From NCBI RefSeq assembly GCF_036965045.1, contig NZ_JBALOV010000013.1, positions 62,001-126,000 on the forward strand: a DNA stretch of 64,000 bases, read 5' to 3'. A program made the position numbers and the translations under genes. Below are positions 52,110 through 61,253 of the stretch, in pieces; positions within the stretch are counted from its first letter, which is position 1; each line of letters starts with the position of its first letter. The notes under the pieces were generated by a model. It did not search any database. It was not told the DNA's origin and was given only the letters and a program-made list of their open reading frames with translations. The DNA comes from Ferdinandcohnia sp036965045. Lineage in GTDB: Bacteria; Bacillota; Bacilli; Bacillales; Bacillaceae_L.

Positions 52110-52646
52110 ATGGATGTAAAAGTTTTTCGAGTAATAAATCAGATGTCAGGTCGTTCTTCATTAGTAGATCATTTCATGATACTTGTTTCAAACAAGGTAC
52201 GTTATGTATATTTTTTAATTTTGATTGTGATGTGGTTTAAAAAACATCCATACAAACAAATAACGAATAACGCTGTAATTTCTGCCATCGTTACACTAGT
52301 CATGAATAGTTTCTTTAAATTATTTATTTATAAACCAAGACCATTTATTAAAAAACGTGTTGGAATACTTATTCCCTCAAAATTGGATTCTTCATTTCCA
52401 AGCAAGCATACCTTATTAGTTTTTGCAGTTTCGACATCTGTCCTACTTTATAATCGTGTTTTAGGCTCTATTATGTTTGGACTAGCTGTCATGACTGGTC
52501 TTTCCCGAATTTGGGTAGGACATCATTACCCATCAGACATTATCGGAAGTGCTCTTTTAGGATCATTAACAAGCATGTTTGTTCACATAATTTCACGATC
52601 AAAATCCAATTTCGATGTAATAACTCGACTGTTTCGTTTCGATTAA
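52110..52646 (+). CDS. PAP2 family phosphatase (undecaprenyl-diphosphatase-like)
   Basis: The 178-residue membrane protein has the three PAP2 phosphatase motifs: KLFIYKPRPF (K-x6-RP), FPSKHTLL (PS-x-H) and SRIWVGHHYPSDIIG (SR-x5-H-x3-D). Helices lie before and between them. The size and motifs fit the BcrC/YodM group, which recycles undecaprenyl pyrophosphate or dephosphorylates lipid phosphates outside the membrane. AGAGGTGAT precedes ATG at 52110. Confidence 0.87.
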   Translation: MDVKVFRVINQMSGRSSLVDHFMILVSNKVRYVYFLILIVMWFKKHPYKQITNNAVISAIVTLVMNSFFKLFIYKPRPFIKKRVGILIPSKLDSSFPSKHTLLVFAVSTSVLLYNRVLGSIMFGLAVMTGLSRIWVGHHYPSDIIGSALLGSLTSMFVHIISRSKSNFDVITRLFRFD

Positions 52647-52724
52647 TTACTTTCTATAGCATACTCAACTTTTAAAAATATAATGGAGGAAAATAAAAGG
52701 TGTCTTTTTTTTATGAGACTAAAA

Positions 52725-52758
52725 AGCCTAGATACAAACAAGTGTTGGCATCTAGGCT
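52725..52758 (-). terminator. Terminator of the sugar operon
   Basis: AGCCTAGATGCCAACACT and TGTATCTAGGCT pair on the minus strand, followed by TTTTTAG. It is closely related to the ispA terminator at 25699. Confidence 0.75.
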
Positions 52759-52791
52759 ATCTTTTACATGGAATAATATATCTCTGCCTCA

Positions 52792-53466
52792 CTAGATGTT
52801 TTTAACTCTTCTCACAAAATTAGTTAAGGTTTCTCTAATTTGGTCGGCTTCTGAGCTAGGCCTAAATTCTTGATTGTCGATTACCAAGGGGGCTCCGATG
52901 ACAACGAGCGGTGCACCATGCTTTGGCATTTGGGATGCTTGTTCAATTGATAAACCTCCTACTGCTTGAACAGGTATTGAGACGGCGGATACAACTTCTT
53001 GTAAGCAGTCGAAGGGTGAACGTTCTGAATCTTCTCCCCTTTCATCAAAGCCAGTATGAACAATAATATAATCAACTCCACTTTCCTCTAGCATTTGGGC
53101 ACAGGATACTTTGTCTGTTGCTGCCATAATATCCCCCATGACTTTCACACCATAATCACGCGCTGCTCTTACGACTGCGCGAATGGTAGCTGGATGAGCA
53201 ACCCCCATGACAACCACATGTGTTGCACCAGCCTTAGCCATCATTTCAACTTCCAAATATCCACCATCCATCGTCTTTAAATCAGCGACAATTGGCTTAT
53301 CTGGAAATCTCTGCCGCAGTTTCCTTATTGCATGTAAACCTTCTGCTAATAAGAGTGGGGTTCCCGCTTCAATCCAATCAACTCCAGCCTCTGCAGCAAT
53401 CTCTGCCATTTTCAATGCTTCATCAATGTCCGTTAAATCTAATGAAATCTGCACAATCGGTTTCAT
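52792..53466 (-). CDS. HUMPS family protein (hexulose-phosphate synthase / ketogulonate-phosphate decarboxylase-like)
   Basis: The barrel of about 224 residues belongs to the OMP-decarboxylase suprafamily. PIVADLKTMDGGYLEVEMMA holds the D-x-K-x-x-D active-site motif. VDWIEAGTPLLLAEGLHAIR, IIVHTGFDERG and VPVQAVGGLSIEQASQMP (phosphate site) complete it. The family includes 3-hexulose-6-phosphate synthase and 3-keto-gulonate-6-phosphate decarboxylase; I cannot separate them by eye. ATG at 53466 lies after GAGGGGA; an earlier ATG (53496) overlaps the SDR stop. It is the last gene of the operon. Confidence 0.8.
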   Translation of the reverse strand: MKPIVQISLDLTDIDEALKMAEIAAEAGVDWIEAGTPLLLAEGLHAIRKLRQRFPDKPIVADLKTMDGGYLEVEMMAKAGATHVVVMGVAHPATIRAVVRAARDYGVKVMGDIMAATDKVSCAQMLEESGVDYIIVHTGFDERGEDSERSPFDCLQEVVSAVSIPVQAVGGLSIEQASQMPKHGAPLVVIGAPLVIDNQEFRPSSEADQIRETLTNFVRRVKNI

Positions 53467-53488
53467 TTTTAAAGCATTCCCCTCAATT

Positions 53489-54268
53489 TTACTCATAAGC
53501 TACTTGAGGAAATTGGGTCGCAAATTTCCCACCACTGATATCAATTAAAGTACCGGTTATATAACCAGCCAAATCTGACGCTAAAAAACAGATGAATTGG
53601 GCAATATCTTTTTTCTCTCCCCATTTTCTGAGGGTTAGGCTGTCTAATAATCGGTCTTGCTCTTCTTGGGGGAGTTCTACAAAATGATTGAGAGTGGTTG
53701 GAACCATTCCAGCTGCATAACTGTTCACTGTAATATTCCAAGGTCCTAGCTCTCCAGCAAGAACACGTGAAAATTGCTTAACGCCCGCCTTTGAAGAAGC
53801 ATATGCTGCACTTCCGATACTTGGGATGATTGCTGCAAAAGAGGCAGAATTAATAATCCGACCAAATTTCTGCTGTTTCATAATTGGAATCACTGCTTTA
53901 CACATGAGGTACATTCCTTTTAAATTCACATCATGACAGAAATCCCAAATTTCCTCGGATAATGTTTCCACTTCTCCATTTCCAGCTACACCTGCATTGT
54001 TAACCAAAAGATCAATGCGGCCATACATTTTGATAGTCTTCTCAACAACTTCGGCAATCATCTTACTATCTCTTACATCACAGTAAAAAAACATTCCCTC
54101 TAAACCCTCTTCTGTAAACTCTTGTGATAGTTGGTCAAGGTCAGCTTGGTTTACATCGATTCCTACCGTTTTTACCCCTTCTCGTGCTAAGGTCAAAATG
54201 ATTTCCTTACCAATCCCTTTCCCTACTCCAGTAACAATTCCTACCCTTCCAGATAAATCAATCTCCAA
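53489..54268 (-). CDS. Short-chain dehydrogenase/reductase, polyol or sugar type
   Basis: The SDR of about 260 residues shows IVTGVGKGIGKEI, the acidic VGIDVNQADL (NAD preference), LVNNAGVAGNGE, NSASFAA, and YASSKAGVKQFSR with catalytic Tyr and Lys. The C-terminal YITGTLIDISGGK is typical. In this operon it probably oxidises or reduces a sugar intermediate. AAAGG lies eight bases before TTG at 54268; the ATG at 54277 overlaps that site. Confidence 0.85.
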   Translation of the reverse strand: MEIDLSGRVGIVTGVGKGIGKEIILTLAREGVKTVGIDVNQADLDQLSQEFTEEGLEGMFFYCDVRDSKMIAEVVEKTIKMYGRIDLLVNNAGVAGNGEVETLSEEIWDFCHDVNLKGMYLMCKAVIPIMKQQKFGRIINSASFAAIIPSIGSAAYASSKAGVKQFSRVLAGELGPWNITVNSYAAGMVPTTLNHFVELPQEEQDRLLDSLTLRKWGEKKDIAQFICFLASDLAGYITGTLIDISGGKFATQFPQVAYE

Positions 54269-54293
54269 ATCGATCATCCTTTCTAGTTGTCAT

Positions 54294-55109
54294 TTATCCT
54301 TTTACTGCTCCAGAAGTAATTCCGCTTACAATGTATCTTTGTAAAAGCAGTGAAATAATCAAGATTGGTAGTGTAATAATAACAGCAGCTGCCATTAGTG
54401 CTCCCCAGTTGATTTCTGAATACGAGATAAAGTTAAATACGGCAATTGGCAATGTCTTCGTGTCATCGCCAGCTAGTACCAAAGCAAACATAAAATTATT
54501 CCAAGATAGTATAAAGGACATCATTGAAGCTGTAATGATTCCTGGTGACACTAACGGAAGTAGGATTCGAAAGAAAGCTCCTTGCAAGGTACAGCCATCG
54601 ACCCTTGCTGAATCCTCAAGTTCTTGTGGCAGAGCTTCAAAAGAAGATATCATAATCCATATTATAAATGGCAGCCCGACTAACATATGACTTAAAGTCA
54701 ACGCTGTATAAGTATCAACCAACCCCATTTTTGAAAATATGATAAACCAAGGTATCATAAATGAAATCCCCGGAATGATTCGAGCAATTAATATAATGAC
54801 TCCGAATTTATGCAATTTATATTTTGCAATTGCATATGCCGCTGGTAAACCCAAGACCAATCCTAGGACAGTTGATGCAAATGCAACAATAAAGCTATTG
54901 ATAATAAATTTTATAAAGTCATATTGTTCAAAAACCTCTAAGTAGTTCTTAAAACTTGGTGTAAAAATAAATACGGAGTCAGTAGACATAATTTGGGCTT
55001 GGTTTTTTAGAGAGGCAATAAACATCCAGACAAACGGGAATAAAAATACTAAACTAACAAAAGCAATTAAGGTATAACGGATGATTTCCATTCTTCGCTT
55101 ATGCTTCAT
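54294..55109 (-). CDS. Carbohydrate ABC transporter permease (MalG-like)
   Basis: The 271-residue protein has six membrane helices and the inner-membrane coupling motif EALPQELEDSARVDGCTLQG, the EAA loop of sugar importers. The N-terminus (VFLFPFVWMFIASLKNQAQI) is characteristic of the MalG/LacG group. The start overlaps the upstream permease stop by four bases. Partner ATPase (MsmX type) is not encoded here, as is common in bacilli where one ATPase serves several importers. Confidence 0.92.
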   Translation of the reverse strand: MKHKRRMEIIRYTLIAFVSLVFLFPFVWMFIASLKNQAQIMSTDSVFIFTPSFKNYLEVFEQYDFIKFIINSFIVAFASTVLGLVLGLPAAYAIAKYKLHKFGVIILIARIIPGISFMIPWFIIFSKMGLVDTYTALTLSHMLVGLPFIIWIMISSFEALPQELEDSARVDGCTLQGAFFRILLPLVSPGIITASMMSFILSWNNFMFALVLAGDDTKTLPIAVFNFISYSEINWGALMAAAVIITLPILIISLLLQRYIVSGITSGAVKG

Positions 55110-55996
55110 AATGTCACCTCCGTTTTCTTACGGAATAGTAGAATCACGCAACTCATAATCAGAACTATCATAAAGAAGACCACCAAAATAGCACTTGTAT
55201 ATCCTAATTTGAAATACTGAAATCCATTTGCGAAGCCGTAAATATTCAAGGTTTCAGTTGCAAATCCCGGGCCGCCTTGTGTCATGGCATAGATTAAATC
55301 AAAATGCTTAACTGCATCAATGGATCGTAATAGAACTGCTGCAAAAATAGTAGGAGCTATTAAAGGTAATGTGACCTTCCAAAAAATTTGCCATGAATTT
55401 GCCCCATCCACGGCTGCTGCTTCATAATTTTCATTTGGTAATTGAGAGAGACCTGCCAATGTGATTAACGTAATCATCGGTGTCCATTGCCATGTATCGA
55501 CCATCGCAATCGCAGGCAGAGCCTGTTTCGGAGAAGCAAGCCATAACTGTGGATCTATTCCAAAGTACCCTATGAATTGATTCGCAAAGCCAATGGATGG
55601 TTCAAAAATTAATAACCATACTAAGCCAATTGCAACCGGTGTGGAGACCATTGGCAGTAAAAATAATGTTTTTACAAGATTACTACCTTTAAAGTTTCTG
55701 AAGAATAATATTGCAATAGCAACTCCTAAAATGGTTTGTGTTAAAACAGCCAAAATCGTAAAGTAAAACGTTCTCCAAAAAGCGGGCCAAAACCGTGGAT
55801 CATCAAATAATAGTTTCTTAAAATTGTCCAAGAAGACCCATTTAGGTGGTGATACACTAGACATACTCCAGTCAAAAAAACTTAAATAGGCCGTATAGCC
55901 GACTGGAAATACAATCATGACAATGACAAAGAGTACGGAAGGTAACGTAAAAATATACTTAAGATGTTTTTCAATCCAAAGTTGAATAATCATCAT
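55106..55996 (-). CDS. Carbohydrate ABC transporter permease (MalF-like)
   Basis: The protein of about 296 residues has six helices. LPSVLFVIVMIVFPVGYTAY starts it, and the EAA-type loop is LPNENYEAAAVDGANSWQIF. TQGGPGFATETLNIYGFANG is the MalF/UgpA-group signature. The AAGGGGG site directly abuts ATG ATG at 55996. An ATG seven codons upstream (56017) lacks a ribosome site, so the exact start is uncertain. It pairs with the next gene to form the sugar channel. Confidence 0.9.
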   Translation of the reverse strand: MMIIQLWIEKHLKYIFTLPSVLFVIVMIVFPVGYTAYLSFFDWSMSSVSPPKWVFLDNFKKLLFDDPRFWPAFWRTFYFTILAVLTQTILGVAIAILFFRNFKGSNLVKTLFLLPMVSTPVAIGLVWLLIFEPSIGFANQFIGYFGIDPQLWLASPKQALPAIAMVDTWQWTPMITLITLAGLSQLPNENYEAAAVDGANSWQIFWKVTLPLIAPTIFAAVLLRSIDAVKHFDLIYAMTQGGPGFATETLNIYGFANGFQYFKLGYTSAILVVFFMIVLIMSCVILLFRKKTEVTL

Positions 55997-56073
55997 CCCC
56001 CTTCTATGTAAATTCATGAAAAGGATAAAGGGTATTAACTGATTCAGTAATACCCGTTCTACCCTATTTACTC

Positions 56074-57384
56074 CTAATTTTCGTCATCTAGTAATTGTTG
56101 GAATTGTTTGTTGGCTTCTTTTGCTGCTGCTTCGACATCGCCACCTTCAATTCCCGTTACAATTGCTGTACCAATCATATCCCTTGCCTCATTCACCTTG
56201 ATGACCAATGGACGATCATATTCTTTCCCTATTTTATTGGATTCCGAAATGACTTGAACGAGTTCTTCAGGAAACGCTTCAGTCCCATCCGGTGAATCCC
56301 ATACAGATTGTCTTGGTCCTGGGACACTTTTCTTTTGTAATTCCGCGACAATCTCTTTACTCGTTGCCCACTTGATAAACTCCCAACCGGCATCCTTATT
56401 TTCTGATTTAGCATTCATAGCGACTCCCCATGATGTCACGTTATAAGGCGTTTGTCCTTCTGGCCCTTCTGGGAAGACAGCAAATCCAACTTTGTCCCCA
56501 ACTACAGATTTTTCAGGATCAAGCAGGTTCGGATAAATACTATCAGCATCGGTATACATAGCTGCTTTACCTTGAGCGAATAATCCTGCCGCTTGTGGCC
56601 AACTCATATTTAAGACTCCTGGAGGTCCAGCATCCTTCAGCAAGTTACCATAGAACTCAAACGCTTTAATGGCTTCAGGTGTATCAATCGAAGCTTTTCC
56701 GTCTACAATAAAGTCTCCACCAAATCCATATAAGTAACTAGAAAATTGTGTAACAGCTGCAGCACGTTGTCCACGTGATACCATACCGTAAAAGTCATTA
56801 GAAGGGTCATTCAGTTCTTTTGCAATTTCATATAGTTCATCTAATGTTTTAGGGGGTTGAATATTCTTTTCTTCAAATATATCTTTTCGGTAATATAAAA
56901 TTTCACGTTCGGTAACAGTGGGTATTCCAAAAATCGTATCTCCATCTTTTAATGAGTTCACCGATGACTCTGTAAAATCTCCTAAATCCCATTCTGAATC
57001 ACTTGTGTAGCTTGTTAAATCTGCAACCCAGCCGTTGAGATTAAAGAGTTTTCCTTCTTGTAAGGGTCGAATCATAAAGACATCAATACTATCAGAGCCT
57101 GCAGTAAACTCTGTGGTGAGTTTTTGTGTTAATTGATCTTCAAAATACTTTTCTAGCTTTACTTTAATACCTGACTCCTCTTCAAATTGCGGAAGTAACG
57201 GTTCGATTGCTTCTGTCCATGGGTGATTCGCGGCAACGATTCGTAATTCAACATTTTTGTTTTTCCCATCTTTTGAGTCAGATGATGGATCATCTGAAGC
57301 AGGTGTATTATTGCTGCAAGCAGCCATTAACCCTATGAATAAACCGAAAACCAGTAAAATGCTTAGCCCCCTTCTTCTTTTCAC
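56074..57384 (-). CDS. Sugar-binding lipoprotein of an ABC transporter
   Basis: The extracellular solute-binding protein family 1 precursor (about 436 residues) has a signal and lipobox (FIGLMAACSNN). VELRIVAANHPWTEAIEPLL, FAQGKAAMYTDADSIYPNLL and GWEFIKWATSKEIV are characteristic of the MalE-like fold. GTG at 57384 is eight bases after GGGG; the ATG at 57402 lacks a ribosome site. It determines importer specificity, probably a sugar, polyol or sugar acid. Confidence 0.92.
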   Translation of the reverse strand: MKRRRGLSILLVFGLFIGLMAACSNNTPASDDPSSDSKDGKNKNVELRIVAANHPWTEAIEPLLPQFEEESGIKVKLEKYFEDQLTQKLTTEFTAGSDSIDVFMIRPLQEGKLFNLNGWVADLTSYTSDSEWDLGDFTESSVNSLKDGDTIFGIPTVTEREILYYRKDIFEEKNIQPPKTLDELYEIAKELNDPSNDFYGMVSRGQRAAAVTQFSSYLYGFGGDFIVDGKASIDTPEAIKAFEFYGNLLKDAGPPGVLNMSWPQAAGLFAQGKAAMYTDADSIYPNLLDPEKSVVGDKVGFAVFPEGPEGQTPYNVTSWGVAMNAKSENKDAGWEFIKWATSKEIVAELQKKSVPGPRQSVWDSPDGTEAFPEELVQVISESNKIGKEYDRPLVIKVNEARDMIGTAIVTGIEGGDVEAAAKEANKQFQQLLDDEN

Positions 57385-57458
57385 TATCTTTTCCCCTTTC
57401 ATTTTTTAATATGGTTAAGACATAAAGCACTCTCATATAAGCCCTTACGTCGTGTACC

Positions 57459-58358
57459 CTATAAAAAATATTCTTGGACCTTCTCCTTCAAGAAATCTAC
57501 TGATTCCTGCATCTCCTCTAGACCATTTACACCATCTTCGATTGAAATCCAGCCCGTAAAATGGATATTAGATAACAACTTAAAAATACCATCATAATTA
57601 ATAATTCCCTTTCCAATAACACCATGTGCCAATCCTTCAGAATATCCTTGTACCAAATGGGTTTCGATGTCTTTCAAGGTATATCCCTCTTTTATATACC
57701 GATCACTCGCATGCATCGTTATTAATCGATGCTTTACTTTTTCCAATAACTCAAGAGGATCATCTCCGGCAAAAACAGCATTTGACGGATCAAAGTTCAC
57801 GCCAAACCAATCTGACGAGATCCCTTCGATAATTTCTAAAAAAATATCTGACTTCTGGGCAAATTCCGGATAAATCCAATGCCCGTCTTTATAATGGTTT
57901 TCCATTACTAAATAAACTTGTTTCCTTTCTGCATACGGTATTAATTCATGTATACATTCTATTGTCCATTTTATTCCGTCTTCTCTCGTTACTTCAGGTC
58001 TTCTTTGACCCGATAACACACGACAGCTCCTGAAATCATCTGGTCCAAGAATGGCCATCACATCAATCATTTTTTTCATCTTGTCTACTTCGTTTTGTCG
58101 ATAAGAACTTTCAGGATGAGTAAAATCCGGTGAAGCACACATCATTGGAATGGGAAGATTTACTGCACTGGCTGCTTCTTTTACTTTTTCCAAATAGGTT
58201 CTCTCCGTTGATTGTAAGAATGTTGGGTACATTTCCATTCCATCTGCCCCAAGTGTTCCGGCTTGCTCAATCCATTCAAACACATCCATTTTTCCATTTG
58301 ATAAATCATCGATATACCCTTTAGGGAAAACTGATATTTTGACTTTGTTTTCTTTCAT
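57459..58358 (-). CDS. Sugar phosphate isomerase/epimerase (AP endonuclease 2 fold)
   Basis: The 299-residue TIM barrel has LGADGMEMYPTFLQSTERTY, PIPMMCASPDFTHPESSYRQ, VYLVMENHYKDGHW and GVNFDPSNAVFAGDDPLELL. ITMHASDRYIKEGYT and GWISIEDGVNG supply the Glu, Asp, His and Glu metal ligands of the family. It should isomerise or epimerise a sugar intermediate. AAAGGAG lies six bases before ATG. It lies between the fused regulator-dehydrogenase and the importer genes. Confidence 0.88.
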   Translation of the reverse strand: MKENKVKISVFPKGYIDDLSNGKMDVFEWIEQAGTLGADGMEMYPTFLQSTERTYLEKVKEAASAVNLPIPMMCASPDFTHPESSYRQNEVDKMKKMIDVMAILGPDDFRSCRVLSGQRRPEVTREDGIKWTIECIHELIPYAERKQVYLVMENHYKDGHWIYPEFAQKSDIFLEIIEGISSDWFGVNFDPSNAVFAGDDPLELLEKVKHRLITMHASDRYIKEGYTLKDIETHLVQGYSEGLAHGVIGKGIINYDGIFKLLSNIHFTGWISIEDGVNGLEEMQESVDFLKEKVQEYFL

Positions 58359-58394
58359 CGATTTCTCCTTTGTCGAGATATGACTTTGATAAAG

Positions 58395-60458
58395 CTAGTT
58401 TGGAATAATAACAGATTTAGCGTGTTCTAAGGAATCCATATCATGGAATGCATGCTGCCAATCATCGAGTGAATAAATCTTCGCCATTGGTAATGGATCA
58501 ATTTCACCTTTCTGCATAAGTAATAATACCTTCTCCCACATTGGATAAGTATGGCTAAAAGAACCTTGCAATCTCGCAGCTTTTTGAATAAGTGGATCAA
58601 GACTGAAACCAATGGGTTCTGGTCCCCAGCCAATTTTTGTAATTTGTCCAGCAGGTCGAACAATTTCGATACTCTGCTTCAACGTTTGACTTACACCAAC
58701 AGCATCAAGCACTAAATCAGCACCAAAACCATCTCCATATTTGGTAATCTCACGTACAACATCCTGCTTTTCCGCTATAATTACTTCATCTGCACCGAAT
58801 CGTTTGGCGACTTCTAGTCGTTTTGCATCCTTTTCTAAACCAACAACTGTTAATTTTCCAGGTGCAAACAATCTAGCAATCTGAACACACATTAATCCAA
58901 TTGGGCCAGGACCAAATATGACAACATGGTCTCCAGGTCGAATTCGTGAATGATGGGCAACTGCATTATAGGCAACACATGATGGTTCCGTTAACGCCGC
59001 TTTTTCAAATGGAATACCATCTGGTATGTGATGAACAATGGCTTCCCTTGTTTTCACATATTGAGCCATGGCCCCATCGGTTAAAACGCCAAACCCTTTC
59101 CGGTCTGGACAAAGATTATATAAACCTGTTTTGCAATACATACAGGTTTCACAAACATATGAAGGTGTCTCGCTTACAACCCGGTCTCCCTTTTTAAATT
59201 GAGTGACTTCAGCACCGACATCTTCAACCATACCGGCAAATTCATGTCCTAAAATAACAGGTCGTTTCACAGCAAAGCCTTGTATATCATGGTACATATG
59301 CAAGTCACTGCCACAAACACCAACTGCTTTCACTTTTAATAAAATGTCTTTTGGTCCTATTTTCGGGATGGGTACCTCTTGAATCTCTACCCTGTGCTTA
59401 CCAGAGTCATAGTTTACAAGCGCTTTCATTTCATCACCTTTTCTATATTCATTTTTGGGAGACGAAGAATTACCTATGATTATATTGGGTTCTAGTAAGA
59501 TTTGAATGGATGGTTGCTGTCCTTCACTATTCAGTTGTTCTAACAGCAATGTTGCAGCACTTCTCCCAATTTCACGTGGAGATTGGGCAACGGCTGTCAC
59601 TTTCGGAACAATCAAATCCCATTCATACTCTAGTTCACCGAATGAGACAACCGTAAGTTGTTCTGGAATAATAATCTTGTAATTTTGGCACGCCTTTAAC
59701 ACACCTGCAGTCATATTATTGTTAGAAGAAATAATAGCCGTAGGTTGAGTTGAAGTTGAAAGGAAAGATTTTACTGCTTGTTGTCCTCCTTCATACGTAA
59801 AGTCACCAACAAACTGGTGTCTCGTCGAAAGCCCATATTTCACAAGCGACTTTAAAACCGCCTGATGGCGAAGTCTTCCGTGAATGGTATTCAAATCTCC
59901 ATGTACTACACCTATTTCCTTATGACCTAATGCATATAAATATGTAACTAGTTTTTCCATACCAATCATGTTGTCATCTGCTACGATATTGACTGGCAGA
60001 TGAGAAATAGGTCGGTCGACAAGAACAATTGGAATCTTTCTGTTTGCTAATAAAAGAATGTCTTCATTGACATGTCCAGTCGAACAAAGAATGATTCCGT
60101 CAACACGTTGCTCATAAAACATTTGTAGATTTTTTCGTTCAATATTAGGATTTTCATTAGTGGAGCTGATGATGAGTAAATAGTTTTTTTCAAAGATCAC
60201 TTCTTCGATTCCTTTTGCTAAAGTCATCTGGAAGGGATTTGTTAGGTTAGATAGTAGAACAGCAATTGTTTTCGTAACGGATGACTTCAAACTTCTTGCT
60301 ATCAGGTTTGGGGAGTATTGTAGGATTTTAATTGCTTCATGTACTTTCTGTTTCAGTTCAGTATGGACGTTACCAGTATTATTGATGACCTTAGATACAG
60401 TCCCGATAGACACGCCAGCTAACTCTGCAACATCTCGTATCGTCACTTTTTTATTCAT
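58395..60458 (-). CDS. LacI regulator fused to zinc-dependent alcohol/polyol dehydrogenase
   Basis: One 687-codon frame encodes two proteins. Residues 1-343 are a complete LacI-family repressor: helix-turn-helix TIRDVAELAGVSIGTVSKVI, hinge NLIARSLKSS, and a sugar-binding domain ending EPNIIIGNSSSPK. Residues 344-687 are a complete medium-chain dehydrogenase. It has GVCGSDLHMYHD and GHEFAGMVEDVG (catalytic zinc), the structural-zinc cysteines in CETCMYCKTGLYNLC, and the NAD loop IFGPGPIGLMCVQIA. At the joint, AAAGGTGATGAA precedes an ATG (59429), an intact ribosome site and start. The fusion probably arose by loss of the lacI stop, and the enzyme may also be made separately. Confidence 0.85.
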   Translation of the reverse strand: MNKKVTIRDVAELAGVSIGTVSKVINNTGNVHTELKQKVHEAIKILQYSPNLIARSLKSSVTKTIAVLLSNLTNPFQMTLAKGIEEVIFEKNYLLIISSTNENPNIERKNLQMFYEQRVDGIILCSTGHVNEDILLLANRKIPIVLVDRPISHLPVNIVADDNMIGMEKLVTYLYALGHKEIGVVHGDLNTIHGRLRHQAVLKSLVKYGLSTRHQFVGDFTYEGGQQAVKSFLSTSTQPTAIISSNNNMTAGVLKACQNYKIIIPEQLTVVSFGELEYEWDLIVPKVTAVAQSPREIGRSAATLLLEQLNSEGQQPSIQILLEPNIIIGNSSSPKNEYRKGDEMKALVNYDSGKHRVEIQEVPIPKIGPKDILLKVKAVGVCGSDLHMYHDIQGFAVKRPVILGHEFAGMVEDVGAEVTQFKKGDRVVSETPSYVCETCMYCKTGLYNLCPDRKGFGVLTDGAMAQYVKTREAIVHHIPDGIPFEKAALTEPSCVAYNAVAHHSRIRPGDHVVIFGPGPIGLMCVQIARLFAPGKLTVVGLEKDAKRLEVAKRFGADEVIIAEKQDVVREITKYGDGFGADLVLDAVGVSQTLKQSIEIVRPAGQITKIGWGPEPIGFSLDPLIQKAARLQGSFSHTYPMWEKVLLLMQKGEIDPLPMAKIYSLDDWQHAFHDMDSLEHAKSVIIPN

Positions 60459-60482
60459 GGTATCTTCCTATTTTATTATTGA

Positions 60483-60496
60483 ATGAAACGTTTCAT
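60483..60496. promoter_or_regulatory. LacI-type operator (ATGAAACGTTTCAT)
   Basis: A perfect 14-bp palindrome with a central CG, typical of LacI/CcpA-family operators, lies 25 bases before the LacI-dehydrogenase start. It is the likely autoregulatory site of the operon; a cre role for CcpA is also possible. Confidence 0.75.
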
Positions 60497-60671
60497 CGAG
60501 TAGAGCATAACAACCAATTATAATATTGTCAATTCATAAAACATTCAAAAAATGACGATTTCATTTGTAATAATTTTAATGAAAACCTTGAATTTCAGGG
60601 TTATTTACCAATTTTATAGTTAGAGAGGGTATAATGAATTTTTTCATAGACTGGATTCGACATTATTAAAA

Positions 60672-60706
60672 ATAAAAATGACACCATTCGTATCGATGAT
60701 GTCATT
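60672..60706 (-). terminator. Terminator of lspA
   Basis: ATGACATCAT pairs with ATGGTGTCAT on the minus strand, followed by TTTTATTTTTAAT. It lies just downstream of the lspA stop at 60729. Confidence 0.8.
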
Positions 60707-60728
60707 GGACCTAGTTTATGTAAAATGT

Positions 60729-61253
60729 TTAATTACTTTCTTTAATAAATCTGTTTATTTCAGCCCTTTTCTTTTTTACGGGTTCAAGTATTATGGAGTC
60801 TACTAAAATCAGAACGATGCCGACATTGAGGGCATAATCTGCTAGATTAAGGATACCTCCACCGGATTGAAAGTTGATAAAATCTGTTACTTGATTAAAT
60901 ACGATCCGGTCAATGGCATTTCCGATTGCACCACCAATATAAAGTCCAGACCCTAATTCCATAATGACCCCATATATATGACCCTTCTTATGCATATAAA
61001 TGAAAATACCGACTACGATAATTGCAACAGGTACAAACAGGCGACCATACCCTTCAAACAATCCCAAAGCTGCCCCGCTATTTTGATAGTGAGTAAAATG
61101 AAGAATACCCTCCCACACTATGAGAGTGTCTCCAACTTCTAAAGAGGCTCGAACCAAATATTTTGAAACTTGATCAATGATAATGGCAATTATAGCTGCA
61201 GAATAGAAATGGATAAGAATCACACTTTCTAGTGTATTAATAGTTAAATTCAT
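60729..61253 (-). CDS. lspA: Signal peptidase II (lipoprotein signal peptidase)
   Basis: The 174-residue protein has four membrane helices and the LspA motifs IIDQVSKYLV, YQNSGAALGLFEG, GGAIGNAIDRI..VTDFI and LNLADYALNVG. The last two carry the catalytic Asp pair. It cleaves lipoprotein signal peptides after lipid attachment. The N-terminus has about ten residues more than usual, and no good ribosome site precedes ATG. The start may be a few codons later (a GTG near codon 11). The usual partner genes (rluD-like, pyrR) are absent, so it may be a second copy. Confidence 0.85.
   Translation of the reverse strand: MNLTINTLESVILIHFYSAAIIAIIIDQVSKYLVRASLEVGDTLIVWEGILHFTHYQNSGAALGLFEGYGRLFVPVAIIVVGIFIYMHKKGHIYGVIMELGSGLYIGGAIGNAIDRIVFNQVTDFINFQSGGGILNLADYALNVGIVLILVDSIILEPVKKKRAEINRFIKESN

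Noticed and set aside
60483..60496. Catabolite (CcpA) cre site
   Set aside because: The palindrome fits cre partly, but its place just before a LacI-family gene makes autoregulation the simpler reading.
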